From the NCBI RefSeq assembly GCF_002101335.1, contig NZ_CP020773.1, positions 2,232,001 to 2,296,000 on the forward strand: DNA of 64,000 nucleotides. The letters run 5' to 3'. The notes under the pieces are model-generated. The model had not been told where the DNA came from, did not search any database, and worked only from the letters and a program-made list of their open reading frames with translations. The translations under genes were made by a program, and so were the position numbers. This document shows positions 48,614 through 57,348 of this stretch, one piece after another. Numbering within the stretch: position 1 is the first letter of the stretch; each line of letters opens with the position of its first letter. Source of the DNA: Staphylococcus lutrae. Lineage in GTDB: Bacteria; Bacillota; Bacilli; Staphylococcales; Staphylococcaceae.

Positions 48614-49789
48614 ATGAAAGTTTGTATTATTGCAGTTGGATCAGAACTTTTATTAGGACAAATTGTGAACAGCAATGCACAATTTTTATCGCAAAAGTTT
48701 AACGCAGCGGGATACCATGTTTTAGAACATATTGTCGTAGGTGACAATGCACAACGTTTAGCATCAGTGACGAAACGTGCATTAAATCAATATGACATCT
48801 TGATTTTTACAGGAGGATTAGGGCCGACTAAGGACGATTTAACAAAACAAACCATTGCTGATGTGTTGAACAAACGCTTGGTGATCGATCAAGAAGCAAT
48901 GGATGCGATTACGGCATACTTTCAGCAACATGGAAAAGTCATGACGACAAATAATCGTCAACAGGCGCTTGTCATTGAAGGGGCGCATGTGTTGAAAAAT
49001 AAAGTAGGAATGGCACCTGGAATTTATGTAGATGAAGGAAATCAGCATATCATTATGTTGCCTGGACCACCGAAAGAGTTACAGCCAATGGTCAATCATG
49101 AGTTGATGCCTTATTTTGCTCAAAGTGGACAAACCATTGAGTCAGAAGTATTACGATTTTGTGGTATTGGTGAGTCACAAGTGGAAACGACAATTATGGA
49201 TTTAATAGATGCACAATCGAATCCTACTATAGCGCCATTAGCAGGTACCCATGAGGTCACAATTCGATTGACGGCCAGTGGTACACACACTGAAGCGGTA
49301 CGTCAGCGTATTGCACCGGTAAAAAAAGAAATTCTACAAAGATTAGGGCTATATTACTACGGTTCTGATGCGATGACACCTGAACGTGCCGTATTCGAAT
49401 TACAAAAGCAAACCGTAGCGATTTATGATCAAGTAACGGATGGCATATTATATTCGCGCATAAAGCAGGAAGATGTCAATCATTTACTGAAAGGTTATAT
49501 GCTACATCACCCGCAGTTTATTGATACCACTGCACCGATGAAGCAACAGCTATACAATGCGGCTGTTTTTGTTCAATCTTTATATGATTCCGAAATGGCT
49601 ATCAGTATACTCGTAGAAGTAAATACGGTTTTTATTGGATTGTTAAATCAGGAGGACTTCCAAATTAAAACGTTTAAAATGAGTCAAAAGAGACATTTAC
49701 AACGTGACAGAAGTCAAAATTATATTTTAATAACCTGGTTAAATTGGTTAAAATATCCACAAAATCAAAAAGTTATCGAACAAATATAA
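48614..49789 (+). CDS. cinA: CinA-family protein with a degenerate C-terminal domain
   Basis: A 391-residue protein. The N-terminal MoCF-like domain (to about 250) carries AVGSELLLGQIVNSNAQFL and TGGLGPTKDDLT, typical of CinA ADP-ribose/nucleotide pyrophosphatases. The C-terminal half sits where the nicotinamide-nucleotide amidase domain would be, but the AESCTGG motif is missing and the region is poorly conserved, so that activity is likely lost, as in S. aureus. ATG at 48614 follows TTGGAGGTATTTT; the frame from 48524 has no site. It precedes recA, the usual cinA-recA pairing linked to DNA uptake and repair. Confidence 0.88.
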   Translation: MKVCIIAVGSELLLGQIVNSNAQFLSQKFNAAGYHVLEHIVVGDNAQRLASVTKRALNQYDILIFTGGLGPTKDDLTKQTIADVLNKRLVIDQEAMDAITAYFQQHGKVMTTNNRQQALVIEGAHVLKNKVGMAPGIYVDEGNQHIIMLPGPPKELQPMVNHELMPYFAQSGQTIESEVLRFCGIGESQVETTIMDLIDAQSNPTIAPLAGTHEVTIRLTASGTHTEAVRQRIAPVKKEILQRLGLYYYGSDAMTPERAVFELQKQTVAIYDQVTDGILYSRIKQEDVNHLLKGYMLHHPQFIDTTAPMKQQLYNAAVFVQSLYDSEMAISILVEVNTVFIGLLNQEDFQIKTFKMSQKRHLQRDRSQNYILITWLNWLKYPQNQKVIEQI

Positions 49790-49831
49790 GTACATGCGTT
49801 CTGTTTTTATGATTTTGCATTTCTAAAATAA

Positions 49832-49845
49832 CGAACAAACATTCG
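49832..49845. promoter_or_regulatory. LexA (SOS) box upstream of recA
   Basis: CGAACAAACATTCG matches the Gram-positive SOS consensus CGAAC-N4-GTTCG with one changed base. It lies 8 bases before the recA -35, so LexA bound here would block recA transcription until DNA damage. Confidence 0.75.
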
Positions 49846-49853
49846 CAAAATGC

Positions 49854-49882
49854 TTGTAATTTAATCTCAGACCATGTATAGT
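49854..49882 (+). promoter_or_regulatory. recA promoter
   Basis: TTGTAA (49854-49859), 17 bases, TATAGT (49877-49882), placed just downstream of the SOS box. Confidence 0.7.
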
Positions 49883-49927
49883 AGAAATAAATTAACAGGA
49901 AATTTCGATTAAGTAGGGGGTCCTAAA

Positions 49928-50971
49928 TTGGATAATGAACGTCAAAAAGCATTAGATACAGTCATTAAAAATATGGAAAAATCATTTGGTAAAGGTGCTG
50001 TAATGAAACTCGGTGAAAATAAAGATCGTCGTGTTTCAAGTATTTCGACGGGTTCTGTAACATTAGACCATGCATTAGGCGTGGGTGGCTATCCTAAAGG
50101 TCGTATTATCGAAGTTTATGGCCCAGAGAGTTCAGGTAAAACGACAGTAGCCCTACATGCGATTGCAGAAGTACAGAAAAATGGAGGTGTTGCTGCTTTT
50201 ATTGATGCTGAGCACGCACTTGATCCAGTTTATGCTGAAGCACTTGGCGTAGACATAGATAATTTATATTTATCACAACCTGATCATGGAGAGCAAGGTC
50301 TTGAAATCGCTGAAGCATTTGTAAGAAGTGGTGCTGTTGATATCGTGATTATTGACTCTGTTGCTGCATTAACACCTAAAGCTGAGATTGAAGGTGAGAT
50401 GGGGGATACGCATGTAGGTTTGCAAGCGCGTTTGATGTCTCAAGCGTTGCGTAAATTGTCTGCTGCGATTTCTAAGTCGAAAACAACCGCTATATTTATT
50501 AACCAAATTCGTGAAAAAGTTGGCGTAATGTTTGGTAATCCTGAGACAACACCAGGTGGACGCGCACTCAAGTTTTATAGCTCCGTTCGTTTGGAAGTCC
50601 GCCGTGCAGAACAATTAAAACAAGGTCAAGATATCGTAGGTAACCGAACGAAAATCAAAGTCGTGAAAAACAAAGTGGCACCACCGTTTAAAGTGGCTGA
50701 AGTTGACATTATGTATGGTAAAGGTATTTCTCGTGAAGGTGAATTGATAGATTTAGGGGTACAATATGATATTGTGGATAAGTCGGGTGCGTGGTACTCA
50801 TACAACGGTGAACGTATGGGACAAGGTAAAGAAAATGTTAAACAATTTTTACAAGAAAACCCTAAACTTGAAGATGAAATCGATCGTAAATTACGAGAAA
50901 AACTAGGCATTTTTGATGGTGATGTTGAAGAGGCTGAACAAGAAGAAACACAGACTTTATTTGATGAATAA
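49928..50971 (+). CDS. recA: Recombinase RecA
   Basis: Strand-exchange protein and co-protease that triggers LexA self-cleavage. Walker A is [12 protein letters not shown] near residue 65, Walker B is [12 protein letters not shown] near 140, the L2 loop region has [22 protein letters not shown], and the protein ends with the acidic tail [14 protein letters not shown]. 347 residues. The start is a TTG at 49928, with the weak site GTAGGGGGTCC upstream. An SOS box and promoter precede it and a terminator follows. It is conserved after cinA. Confidence 0.98.
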   Translation: MDNERQKALDTVIKNMEKSFGKGAVMKLGENKDRRVSSISTGSVTLDHALGVGGYPKGRIIEVYGPESSGKTTVALHAIAEVQKNGGVAAFIDAEHALDPVYAEALGVDIDNLYLSQPDHGEQGLEIAEAFVRSGAVDIVIIDSVAALTPKAEIEGEMGDTHVGLQARLMSQALRKLSAAISKSKTTAIFINQIREKVGVMFGNPETTPGGRALKFYSSVRLEVRRAEQLKQGQDIVGNRTKIKVVKNKVAPPFKVAEVDIMYGKGISREGELIDLGVQYDIVDKSGAWYSYNGERMGQGKENVKQFLQENPKLEDEIDRKLREKLGIFDGDVEEAEQEETQTLFDE

Positions 50972-51040
50972 ACGACAGGAATCGGTCAACGGTTTCAGAT
51001 AGATGATTGGTGCATTTCATTTATCGTCTGTATTAGCAAT

Positions 51041-51088
51041 CGAACAGGGATTGAGGCTTGAAAGGGCCTCTTCCTTTGTTCGGTTTTT
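51041..51088 (+). terminator. Terminator after recA
   Basis: A long imperfect hairpin (51041-51057 with about 51065-51082) whose outer arms are CGAAC and GTTCG, followed by five T residues (51084-51088). From 51089 to 51367 no gene or structure of note was found. Confidence 0.75.
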
Positions 51089-51367
51089 CTTTATTATTAT
51101 GCTTATTATGACAAAATGATTTTTTAAACGTATCCCATTTGATGAGAGGCACATCATGAGGGAATTAAAAGATTTTGGGCACAGACTGCAGATGTTTTCA
51201 ACTTTTTGAAACAACCTTCCATGGACGAGTAAAATGTAAAATGACATAAGTTAACAATAGTAGTCCATTAAATAATTTTTGAACATATCGTTTCAAAGCC
51301 GAATGTCTTTTTCATTCAATGATGTCAGAAGCCTTGATTTTTCATTGTTCAAAACGTACAATTGAAC

Positions 51368-51397
51368 TTGTATGATTCTTATTTTTATCCATATAAT
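51368..51397 (+). promoter_or_regulatory. rny promoter
   Basis: TTGTAT (51368-51373), 18 bases, TATAAT (51392-51397), 55 bases before the rny start. Confidence 0.65.
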
Positions 51398-51451
51398 CAT
51401 ATAGATTTATTAACATACAGAATGAAATCCTAGAAAAAAGGAGGTGTTTGT

Positions 51452-53011
51452 GTGAATTTATTAAGCCTCTTACTCATTTTGCTGGGTATGATTCTAGGAG
51501 TTGTTGTAGGGTATTTTATCGCCCAAAACTTGATATACCAAAAGCAGGTGCAAGCGAAGCATACTGCAAAAGATATTCTTGAGCAAGCAAATAAAGCAGC
51601 TGAAAACCTTAAAAAAGAGAAGTTAATTGAAGCGAAAGAAGAAAACCAAATTCTCAGAGAACGTGTAGAAAGTGAACTTAGAGAACGACGGTCAGAGCTT
51701 CAAAGGCAAGAATCCCGACTTCTTCAAAAAGAGGAGAACTTGGAGCGAAAATCTGATCTTCTCGATAAAAAAGATGAGATTTTAGAGCAAAAGGAATCTA
51801 AAATTGAAGAAAGACAACAACAAGTAGACGCAAAAGAGAGTAGTGTTCAATCAATAATAATGAAGCATGAACAAGAACTAGAACGCATCTCCGGTCTCAC
51901 ACAAGAAGAAGCACGTCAAGAACAATTAACACGTGTAGAAGAAGAGTTGTCACAAGATATTGCAGTACTTGTTAAAGAAAAAGAAAATGAAGCGAAAGAA
52001 AAAGTAAACCAAAAAGCCAAAGAATTACTTGCAACTGTAGTACAACGATTTGCAGCAGACCATACATCTGAATCAACGGTTTCAGTGGTGAACTTACCTA
52101 ATGATGAAATGAAAGGTCGAATTATTGGGAGAGAAGGCCGCAACATTCGAACATTGGAGACGTTGACGGGTATCGATTTAATTATAGATGATACACCCGA
52201 GGCAGTCATTTTATCAGGGTTTGATCCTATTCGTCGAGAAATTGCTAAGACCGCTTTGATCAACCTTGTTTCTGATGGCCGCATACATCCAGGTCGAATT
52301 GAAGATATGGTTGAAAAATCGAGACGAGAAGTCGATGAAATTATTCGAGATGCTGGTGAACATGCCACATTTGAACTAAATGTTCATAATATGCATCCAG
52401 ATTTGATTAAAATTTTAGGTCGAATGCATTATCGTACAAGTTACGGTCAAAATGTACTCAAGCATTCTATCGAAGTAGCACATCTTTCTGGTATGCTCGC
52501 AGCAGAATTAAATGAAGATGTTACTTTAGCGAAACGTGCAGGTTTATTACACGATATCGGTAAAGCGATTGACCATGAAGTGGAAGGTAGCCATGTTGAA
52601 ATTGGTGTGGAATTAGCTAAAAAATATGGTGAACCAGAGACTGTAATTAATGCAATTCATTCTCATCATGGTGATGTAGAGCCAACTTCTATTATCTCAA
52701 TCTTAGTGGCAGCTGCAGATGCACTTTCTGCTGCAAGACCGGGGGCTAGAAAAGAAACGCTTGAAAATTACATTAAACGTTTGGAACGTTTAGAAGAAAT
52801 CTCTGAAAACTATGATGGCGTTGAAAAAGCCTATGCGATTCAAGCGGGTCGAGAAATTCGTGTGATTGTATCACCGGAAGCCATTGATGATTTGAAATCG
52901 CATCGTTTAGCTAGAGATATTAAAAACCAAATTGAAGGAGAACTTCAATATCCGGGTCATATCAAAGTGACAGTCGTTCGTGAGACGAGAGCAATTGAAT
53001 ATGCAAAATAA
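51452..53011 (+). CDS. rny: Ribonuclease Y
   Basis: Membrane-anchored endoribonuclease that starts decay of many mRNAs (also called CvfA, a virulence regulator in S. aureus). The protein has an N-terminal membrane helix (about residues 4-24), a long charged coiled coil (30-200), a KH domain with [19 protein letters not shown] near 222, and an HD domain whose metal site is [10 protein letters not shown] near 365. 519 residues. Start is a GTG at 51452 after AAAGGAGGTG. Its partners RicA and the exonucleases PNPase and RNase J2 are encoded nearby. Confidence 0.97.
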   Translation: MNLLSLLLILLGMILGVVVGYFIAQNLIYQKQVQAKHTAKDILEQANKAAENLKKEKLIEAKEENQILRERVESELRERRSELQRQESRLLQKEENLERKSDLLDKKDEILEQKESKIEERQQQVDAKESSVQSIIMKHEQELERISGLTQEEARQEQLTRVEEELSQDIAVLVKEKENEAKEKVNQKAKELLATVVQRFAADHTSESTVSVVNLPNDEMKGRIIGREGRNIRTLETLTGIDLIIDDTPEAVILSGFDPIRREIAKTALINLVSDGRIHPGRIEDMVEKSRREVDEIIRDAGEHATFELNVHNMHPDLIKILGRMHYRTSYGQNVLKHSIEVAHLSGMLAAELNEDVTLAKRAGLLHDIGKAIDHEVEGSHVEIGVELAKKYGEPETVINAIHSHHGDVEPTSIISILVAAADALSAARPGARKETLENYIKRLERLEEISENYDGVEKAYAIQAGREIRVIVSPEAIDDLKSHRLARDIKNQIEGELQYPGHIKVTVVRETRAIEYAK

Positions 53012-53028
53012 TCGCGTATGAAAATGAA

Positions 53029-53074
53029 AAGCAAGTTTTTTAACTACATGAATAGTTAAGAAACTTGCTTTTTT
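53029..53074 (+). terminator. Terminator after rny
   Basis: A strong hairpin (AAGCAAGTTT at 53029-53038 with AAACTTGCTT at 53061-53070, plus inner pairing of AACTA with TAGTT) and T residues on both sides. It is likely bidirectional and also serves the minus-strand gene at 53102-53320. Confidence 0.85.
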
Positions 53075-53101
53075 GATTCTGAAATCAGTTATTTTCTTAT
53101 A

Positions 53102-53320
53102 TTAACGAGAGAGATGCAATTCGGTTGCTTTCAATTCTTCCAATGCACTCGCCGTATCATAGCAACTTGATGAGATATGAGTAAAACGTTCTGCCATATG
53201 ATAGGCGTGAATATAAATGGCGATACTTTCTTTTGCAATATCTTCTGGATTTTTCTTTGTAGAAGTGTTTGCACCAACGACAAGTTCGGCAAATGTTTTT
53301 GGATCAATTTGAATTGACAT
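53102..53320 (-). CDS. Small conserved-looking protein of unknown function
   Basis: A 72-residue protein on the opposite strand to its neighbours. It begins SIQIDPKTFAELVVGANTST and contains ESIAIYIHAYHMAERF, which would form an amphipathic helix with two histidines. A TAGGAGTTG ribosome site stands upstream of its ATG at 53320, and the rny terminator lies at its 3' end. I do not recognise the family. No metal-binding, nuclease or toxin motif is evident. The convergent arrangement and ribosome site support a real gene. Confidence 0.65.
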   Translation of the reverse strand: MSIQIDPKTFAELVVGANTSTKKNPEDIAKESIAIYIHAYHMAERFTHISSSCYDTASALEELKATELHLSR

Positions 53321-53524
53321 GAATTAACTACAACTCCTAATTTTTGTTTTTATATTGGGGCATAGAACCATGTTGACTGATGCGAAATGCGCACACGCTC
53401 AAGCGAAAAAAGGCGCAGCCCCATCATCGTACGTGAGAGAAAAACACGAGATACATCTTCATGTATTCTAGCCGCTTCCTAAAATAGCCATACCCTGTTT
53501 TTAAAAAATTAATCTAATATTTTC

Positions 53525-53567
53525 ATTCAAGCGATGACTTGAATATGGTGATAAAAGAAGTTATAAT
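53525..53567 (+). promoter_or_regulatory. cadC promoter with overlapping inverted-repeat operator
   Basis: TTGAAT (53539-53544), 17 bases and TATAAT (53562-53567) form a good promoter. A perfect 7-bp inverted repeat, ATTCAAG (53525-53531) and CTTGAAT (53538-53544), covers the -35. ArsR/CadC repressors bind such repeats and release them with metal, so self-regulation by the next gene is likely. Confidence 0.7.
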
Positions 53568-53599
53568 TTTATTATAAAAATAAAAAAGGATATGAGGAT

Positions 53600-53992
53600 A
53601 TGGTCAATCAAAAAATACCGACTTGTGAAACATATAGAATAGATGTAGATGCAGTGCATCAAGCTAAAAAAGAAATTAGTGATTCTAATATTGAACGTGT
53701 GAGTCAAATGTTTAAAAGTATTGCAGATGTCAATCGTTCAAAAATTGTATTTGCACTTTGTCAACATGAAGAACTTTGCGTTTGTGATATCGCGGACATT
53801 TTAGGTGTAACGGTTGCGAATGCGTCACATCATTTAAGATCGTTATACAAAAATGGTATTGTCGTTTATCGAAAATCAGGAAAACGTGCTTTATACCGAT
53901 TATATGACGAACATATTCGACAATTGATGATGATTTCGATTGAGCATAAGAAAGAAGTGGATGAAGATGAATCAAAGTCGGACAACTTATAA
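53600..53992 (+). CDS. cadC: CadC-like ArsR-family metal-sensing repressor
   Basis: A 130-residue winged-helix repressor. Metal ligands expected for CadC are present: Cys9 in the N-terminal arm and Cys60 and Cys62 in ELCVCDIADILG. The recognition helix is VANASHHLRSLYKNG, and the C-terminal DEHIRQLMMISIEH carries the histidine and aspartate of the second zinc site. By family knowledge it would respond to Cd, Pb or Zn. Its 3' end overlaps the cadA start by about 30 bases. ATG at 53600 has a modest AAAGGATATGAGG site. Confidence 0.88.
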   Translation: MVNQKIPTCETYRIDVDAVHQAKKEISDSNIERVSQMFKSIADVNRSKIVFALCQHEELCVCDIADILGVTVANASHHLRSLYKNGIVVYRKSGKRALYRLYDEHIRQLMMISIEHKKEVDEDESKSDNL

Positions 53993-56123
53993 AATAGAAG
54001 GACTTTCATGTGCACATTGCGCAGTTAAGTATGAAAGAAATGTTCAACAATTGGATTCCGTCGATCAAGCGCAAGTCAACTTTGGCGCAGCAAAAATTTA
54101 TGTCACTGGCCATCCAACAATCGCTGAGTTGGAAAGTGCCGGTGCATTTGAAAATCTTAAATTGACGCCAGATTATCAAAAAAGCGAGAAAAATCACATG
54201 GGGCAACCCACGCATCATGATCAAGGGATCATCCAAAAGATGCGCGCATTTTATGAGAGACATTCAACGATTTGTTTTGCTACTGTGGTGTTTCTACTGG
54301 GTTATATCTCTAGCTTTCTCATTGGAGAGCACGAATTGATGACGCGCTTATTATTTATTGTATCTATTTTATTAAGCGGAGGACAATTAATTATCCAAGG
54401 TATCAAAAATCTCTGTCGCCTTGAGTTTGATATGCAAACATTGATGACGATAGCAGTGATTGGGGGTGCTATTTTAGGACAATGGGGAGAAGTCGCTGCA
54501 GTCGTGATCTTATTTGCAATCAGTGAAGCGCTTGAAAGTTTTTCTATGGATAAAGCACGTCAGTCCATGCGATCTTTAATGGAAATTGCACCGGATGAAG
54601 CGACTGTATTACGCAATGGACAACAACAACAAATGCCGGTGGAACAAGTCCAACAAGGGGACGTATTATATATTAAGCCAGGACAAAAAATCGCGCTAGA
54701 TGGCATTGTGATCTCGGGTCAAGCGACAGTCAACCAAGCTGCAATTACAGGGGAGTCGATGCCAATTGAAAAGACAGAAGGAATGGATGTATATGCCGGA
54801 ACACTGAATAATGATGGCGTTTTGGAAGTCCGTGTGACTAAGGTTGCACATGAGACAACGTTAGCAAAAATGATTCAACTTGTTGAAGAAGCGCAAGTTA
54901 AAAAACTTCCTGTACAAGCACTCATAGAAAAATTTGCCCGCTATTATACGCCAGCCATCATGATTATTGCCCTTCTGGTCGCCTTATTGCCGCCTCTTTT
55001 ATTCAATCAACCTTTTGTAACTTGGATTTATCAAGGCCTTGCCGTGCTCGTAGTGGGTTGTCCATGCGCGTTAGTCATAGCCACTCCGATTTCAATTGTA
55101 TCCAGTATTGGTAACGCAGCAAAAAATGGTGTCTTAATAAAAGGTGGCATTCACCTTGAACAGTTAAGTCGGATGCGTGCCATCGCATTTGATAAGACAG
55201 GGACACTTACCGTTGGCGCGCCTGTTGTCACAGTTGTAGAATCGTTAACCGATCATACCCCAGTGGATGAAAGTATCATCGGCCCTATCGCTGCAATCGA
55301 AACATATTCGCAACATCCGATTGCGCGTGCTATTGTAGAATATGCACAAAGTCACCATCACACGTTTGAACAATTTCACGTGACCGATTTTTATTCTCAA
55401 ACAGGCCAAGGTGTCTCTGCGAATGTGGACGGTCAACGATATGTTATTGCACAACCACAAATGTTTGAAGCGCAGTTGAATCATAATATGTCAGCGCGAA
55501 TTCAACAATTGCAAACGACAGGCCATACCGTGGTTATCGCTAAGAAAAATGAACAATTGTGTGTATTAATTGCGATGAGAGACGAAGTGCGAGAACAGTC
55601 TTTACAAGCCGTTCAACAATTGAAAAAATTAGGTATTCAACATACAATTATGCTGACAGGTGATAATGGACCAACGGCAAAAGTCATTGCTGATCAGTTA
55701 GGTATGACACATGTTAAAGCCAATCTGCTACCCGAAGATAAATTAAATGAAATTGAATATTTAGAACAACACTTTGGTACAGTAGGAATGGTCGGAGATG
55801 GCGTAAATGATGCTCCGGCTTTAGCGAGGGCATCGATTGGTATCGCGATGGGTGGAGCAAGTACAGATGCCGCTCTTGAGACCGCAGACGTCGCATTGTT
55901 AAGCAATGATATGTCGCGACTGCCTTTTACGTATCGATTGAGCCAACGAACGATGCGTACGATTAAAGTTAATATTGCATTTGCTATTATCATCAAACTC
56001 ATTGCGTTGTTACTCGTTATTCCAGGTTGGTTAACACTATGGATTGCTGTTTTTTCTGATATGGGTGCAACTTTAATTGTCGCACTGAATGCACTTCGTT
56101 TACATTATGTTAAAGTGTCTTGA
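53961..56123 (+). CDS. cadA: CadA-like heavy-metal translocating P-type ATPase
   Basis: A P1B-type efflux ATPase of 720 residues. One N-terminal metal-binding domain has GLSCAHCAVKYE. Six or more membrane helices follow, with the CPC motif in VVGCPCALVIATP near 370, the actuator ITGESMPIEK, phosphorylation site DKTGTLT near 416, the SQHP motif and the hinge MVGDGVNDAPALA near 620. The CPC motif and the neighbouring CadC-type regulator indicate Cd/Zn/Pb export rather than copper, but this is by family inference. I start at the ATG at 53961; ATG at 53967 is equally possible. Confidence 0.9.
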   Translation: MKMNQSRTTYKIEGLSCAHCAVKYERNVQQLDSVDQAQVNFGAAKIYVTGHPTIAELESAGAFENLKLTPDYQKSEKNHMGQPTHHDQGIIQKMRAFYERHSTICFATVVFLLGYISSFLIGEHELMTRLLFIVSILLSGGQLIIQGIKNLCRLEFDMQTLMTIAVIGGAILGQWGEVAAVVILFAISEALESFSMDKARQSMRSLMEIAPDEATVLRNGQQQQMPVEQVQQGDVLYIKPGQKIALDGIVISGQATVNQAAITGESMPIEKTEGMDVYAGTLNNDGVLEVRVTKVAHETTLAKMIQLVEEAQVKKLPVQALIEKFARYYTPAIMIIALLVALLPPLLFNQPFVTWIYQGLAVLVVGCPCALVIATPISIVSSIGNAAKNGVLIKGGIHLEQLSRMRAIAFDKTGTLTVGAPVVTVVESLTDHTPVDESIIGPIAAIETYSQHPIARAIVEYAQSHHHTFEQFHVTDFYSQTGQGVSANVDGQRYVIAQPQMFEAQLNHNMSARIQQLQTTGHTVVIAKKNEQLCVLIAMRDEVREQSLQAVQQLKKLGIQHTIMLTGDNGPTAKVIADQLGMTHVKANLLPEDKLNEIEYLEQHFGTVGMVGDGVNDAPALARASIGIAMGGASTDAALETADVALLSNDMSRLPFTYRLSQRTMRTIKVNIAFAIIIKLIALLLVIPGWLTLWIAVFSDMGATLIVALNALRLHYVKVS

Positions 56124-56230
56124 ACGAAACGAGTGAGTTGATTGACATCGTAGAAGAGAGCGTTACAATAAAACTTATCAAATATATATAAAATGAATGT
56201 GAATAGAAAGAGAATTAAAATGGGATGTTG

Positions 56231-56276
56231 GAGAAGGCGTATCATTGTTAACAGCAGCTGATGATACGTTCTTCTC
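56231..56276 (+). terminator. Hairpin after cadA, weak terminator
   Basis: Two stacked helices (56231-56236 with 56271-56276, and 56238-56245 with 56261-56268) form a long stem with a large loop, but no T run follows. It is the only structure in the 56124-56382 gap. Confidence 0.4.
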
Positions 56277-56382
56277 ATTAAATCCGTCATGCAAATATCA
56301 CCCATGAAACACAACGTATAGATATACATATGAAGAGATTGAATGACAGGTTTTAAATGGTCATTGAGAGAGGACGAAAGAA

Positions 56383-57177
56383 ATGAGAATTTTATTTATA
56401 GGGGATATTGTTGGTAAAGTTGGACGACAAGCAATCACGACGTTTTTACCAAAGCTGAAACAACATTACAGACCTACTTTGACAATTGCGAATGCGGAAA
56501 ATGCTGCACATGGTAAAGGATTGACAGAGAAGATCTATAAAGCATTATTGAGAGAAGGCATTGATTTCATGACAATGGGTAATCACACATACGGTCAAAG
56601 AGAAATTTACGACTTTATTCACGATGCGACGCGTCTAGTCAGACCTGCCAATTTCCCTGATGAAGCACCTGGTCTCGGCATGCGTATTATTCAATTAAAC
56701 GCTAAAAAATTAGCGGTGATCAATTTACAAGGTCGGAGTTTCATGCCGGTCATTGATGATCCATTCAAAAAAGCCGATCAACTCATTGCGCAAGCACAAA
56801 AGGAAGCGGATTTTATCTTCGTTGACTTTCATGCTGAAACGACATCCGAAAAAAATGCAATGGCATGGTATTTAGATGGCAGAGTGAGTGCAGTTGTCGG
56901 AACACATACACATATTCAAACGTCAGATAACCGCATCTTACCCCAAGGGACGGCCTTTATCACTGATGTTGGAATGACAGGTTATTATGATGGCGTGTTA
57001 GGAATCAACAGAGATGAAGTGATTAAAAGATTTATTACGAGTTTGCCACAGCGGCATGTGGTTCCAGACGAAGGTCGTAGCGTTTTATCGGGTGTGATTA
57101 TTGATTTGAAAGAGGATGGCACCGCCAAAAAAATTGAGCGGATATTAATTAATGAAGATCATCCTTTCGATAATTAA
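56383..57177 (+). CDS. ymdB: Metallophosphoesterase YmdB
   Basis: A 264-residue calcineurin-like phosphoesterase. The start ILFIGDIVGKVGRQAI, NAENAAHGKG, the GNHTYGQ motif (metal-binding histidine) near residue 66, VDFHAETTSEK and GTHTHIQTSD are intact. In Bacillus YmdB has cAMP phosphodiesterase activity and is needed for biofilm and cell-fate decisions; it is usually next to rny, and here is separated from it by the cadCA pair. ATG at 56383 follows GAGAGGACG. Confidence 0.93.
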   Translation: MRILFIGDIVGKVGRQAITTFLPKLKQHYRPTLTIANAENAAHGKGLTEKIYKALLREGIDFMTMGNHTYGQREIYDFIHDATRLVRPANFPDEAPGLGMRIIQLNAKKLAVINLQGRSFMPVIDDPFKKADQLIAQAQKEADFIFVDFHAETTSEKNAMAWYLDGRVSAVVGTHTHIQTSDNRILPQGTAFITDVGMTGYYDGVLGINRDEVIKRFITSLPQRHVVPDEGRSVLSGVIIDLKEDGTAKKIERILINEDHPFDN

Positions 57178-57268
57178 TAAAGGTCAATGTCGTACAGTAT
57201 TTGAAGAGTGTTTAAATGTGGATACAATGTGACGTTGTTTTATCCGCCATTAGTATGAATTTTCTTAT

Positions 57269-57305
57269 AACCCACTATTTTGTAAAGCAAATAGTGGGTT
57301 ATTTT
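57269..57305 (+). terminator. Terminator before korA
   Basis: A 12-13-bp near-perfect hairpin (57269-57281 with 57288-57300) and a short T stretch end the ymdB transcript. Confidence 0.75.
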
Positions 57306-57348
57306 GATAAAATGTTGAGTGAATTCCAACGTGTAGGAGGCTAAATCT

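Noticed and set aside
51017..51247. 76-codon minus-strand frame after recA
   Set aside because: It spans the recA terminator hairpin and has no support beyond being open.
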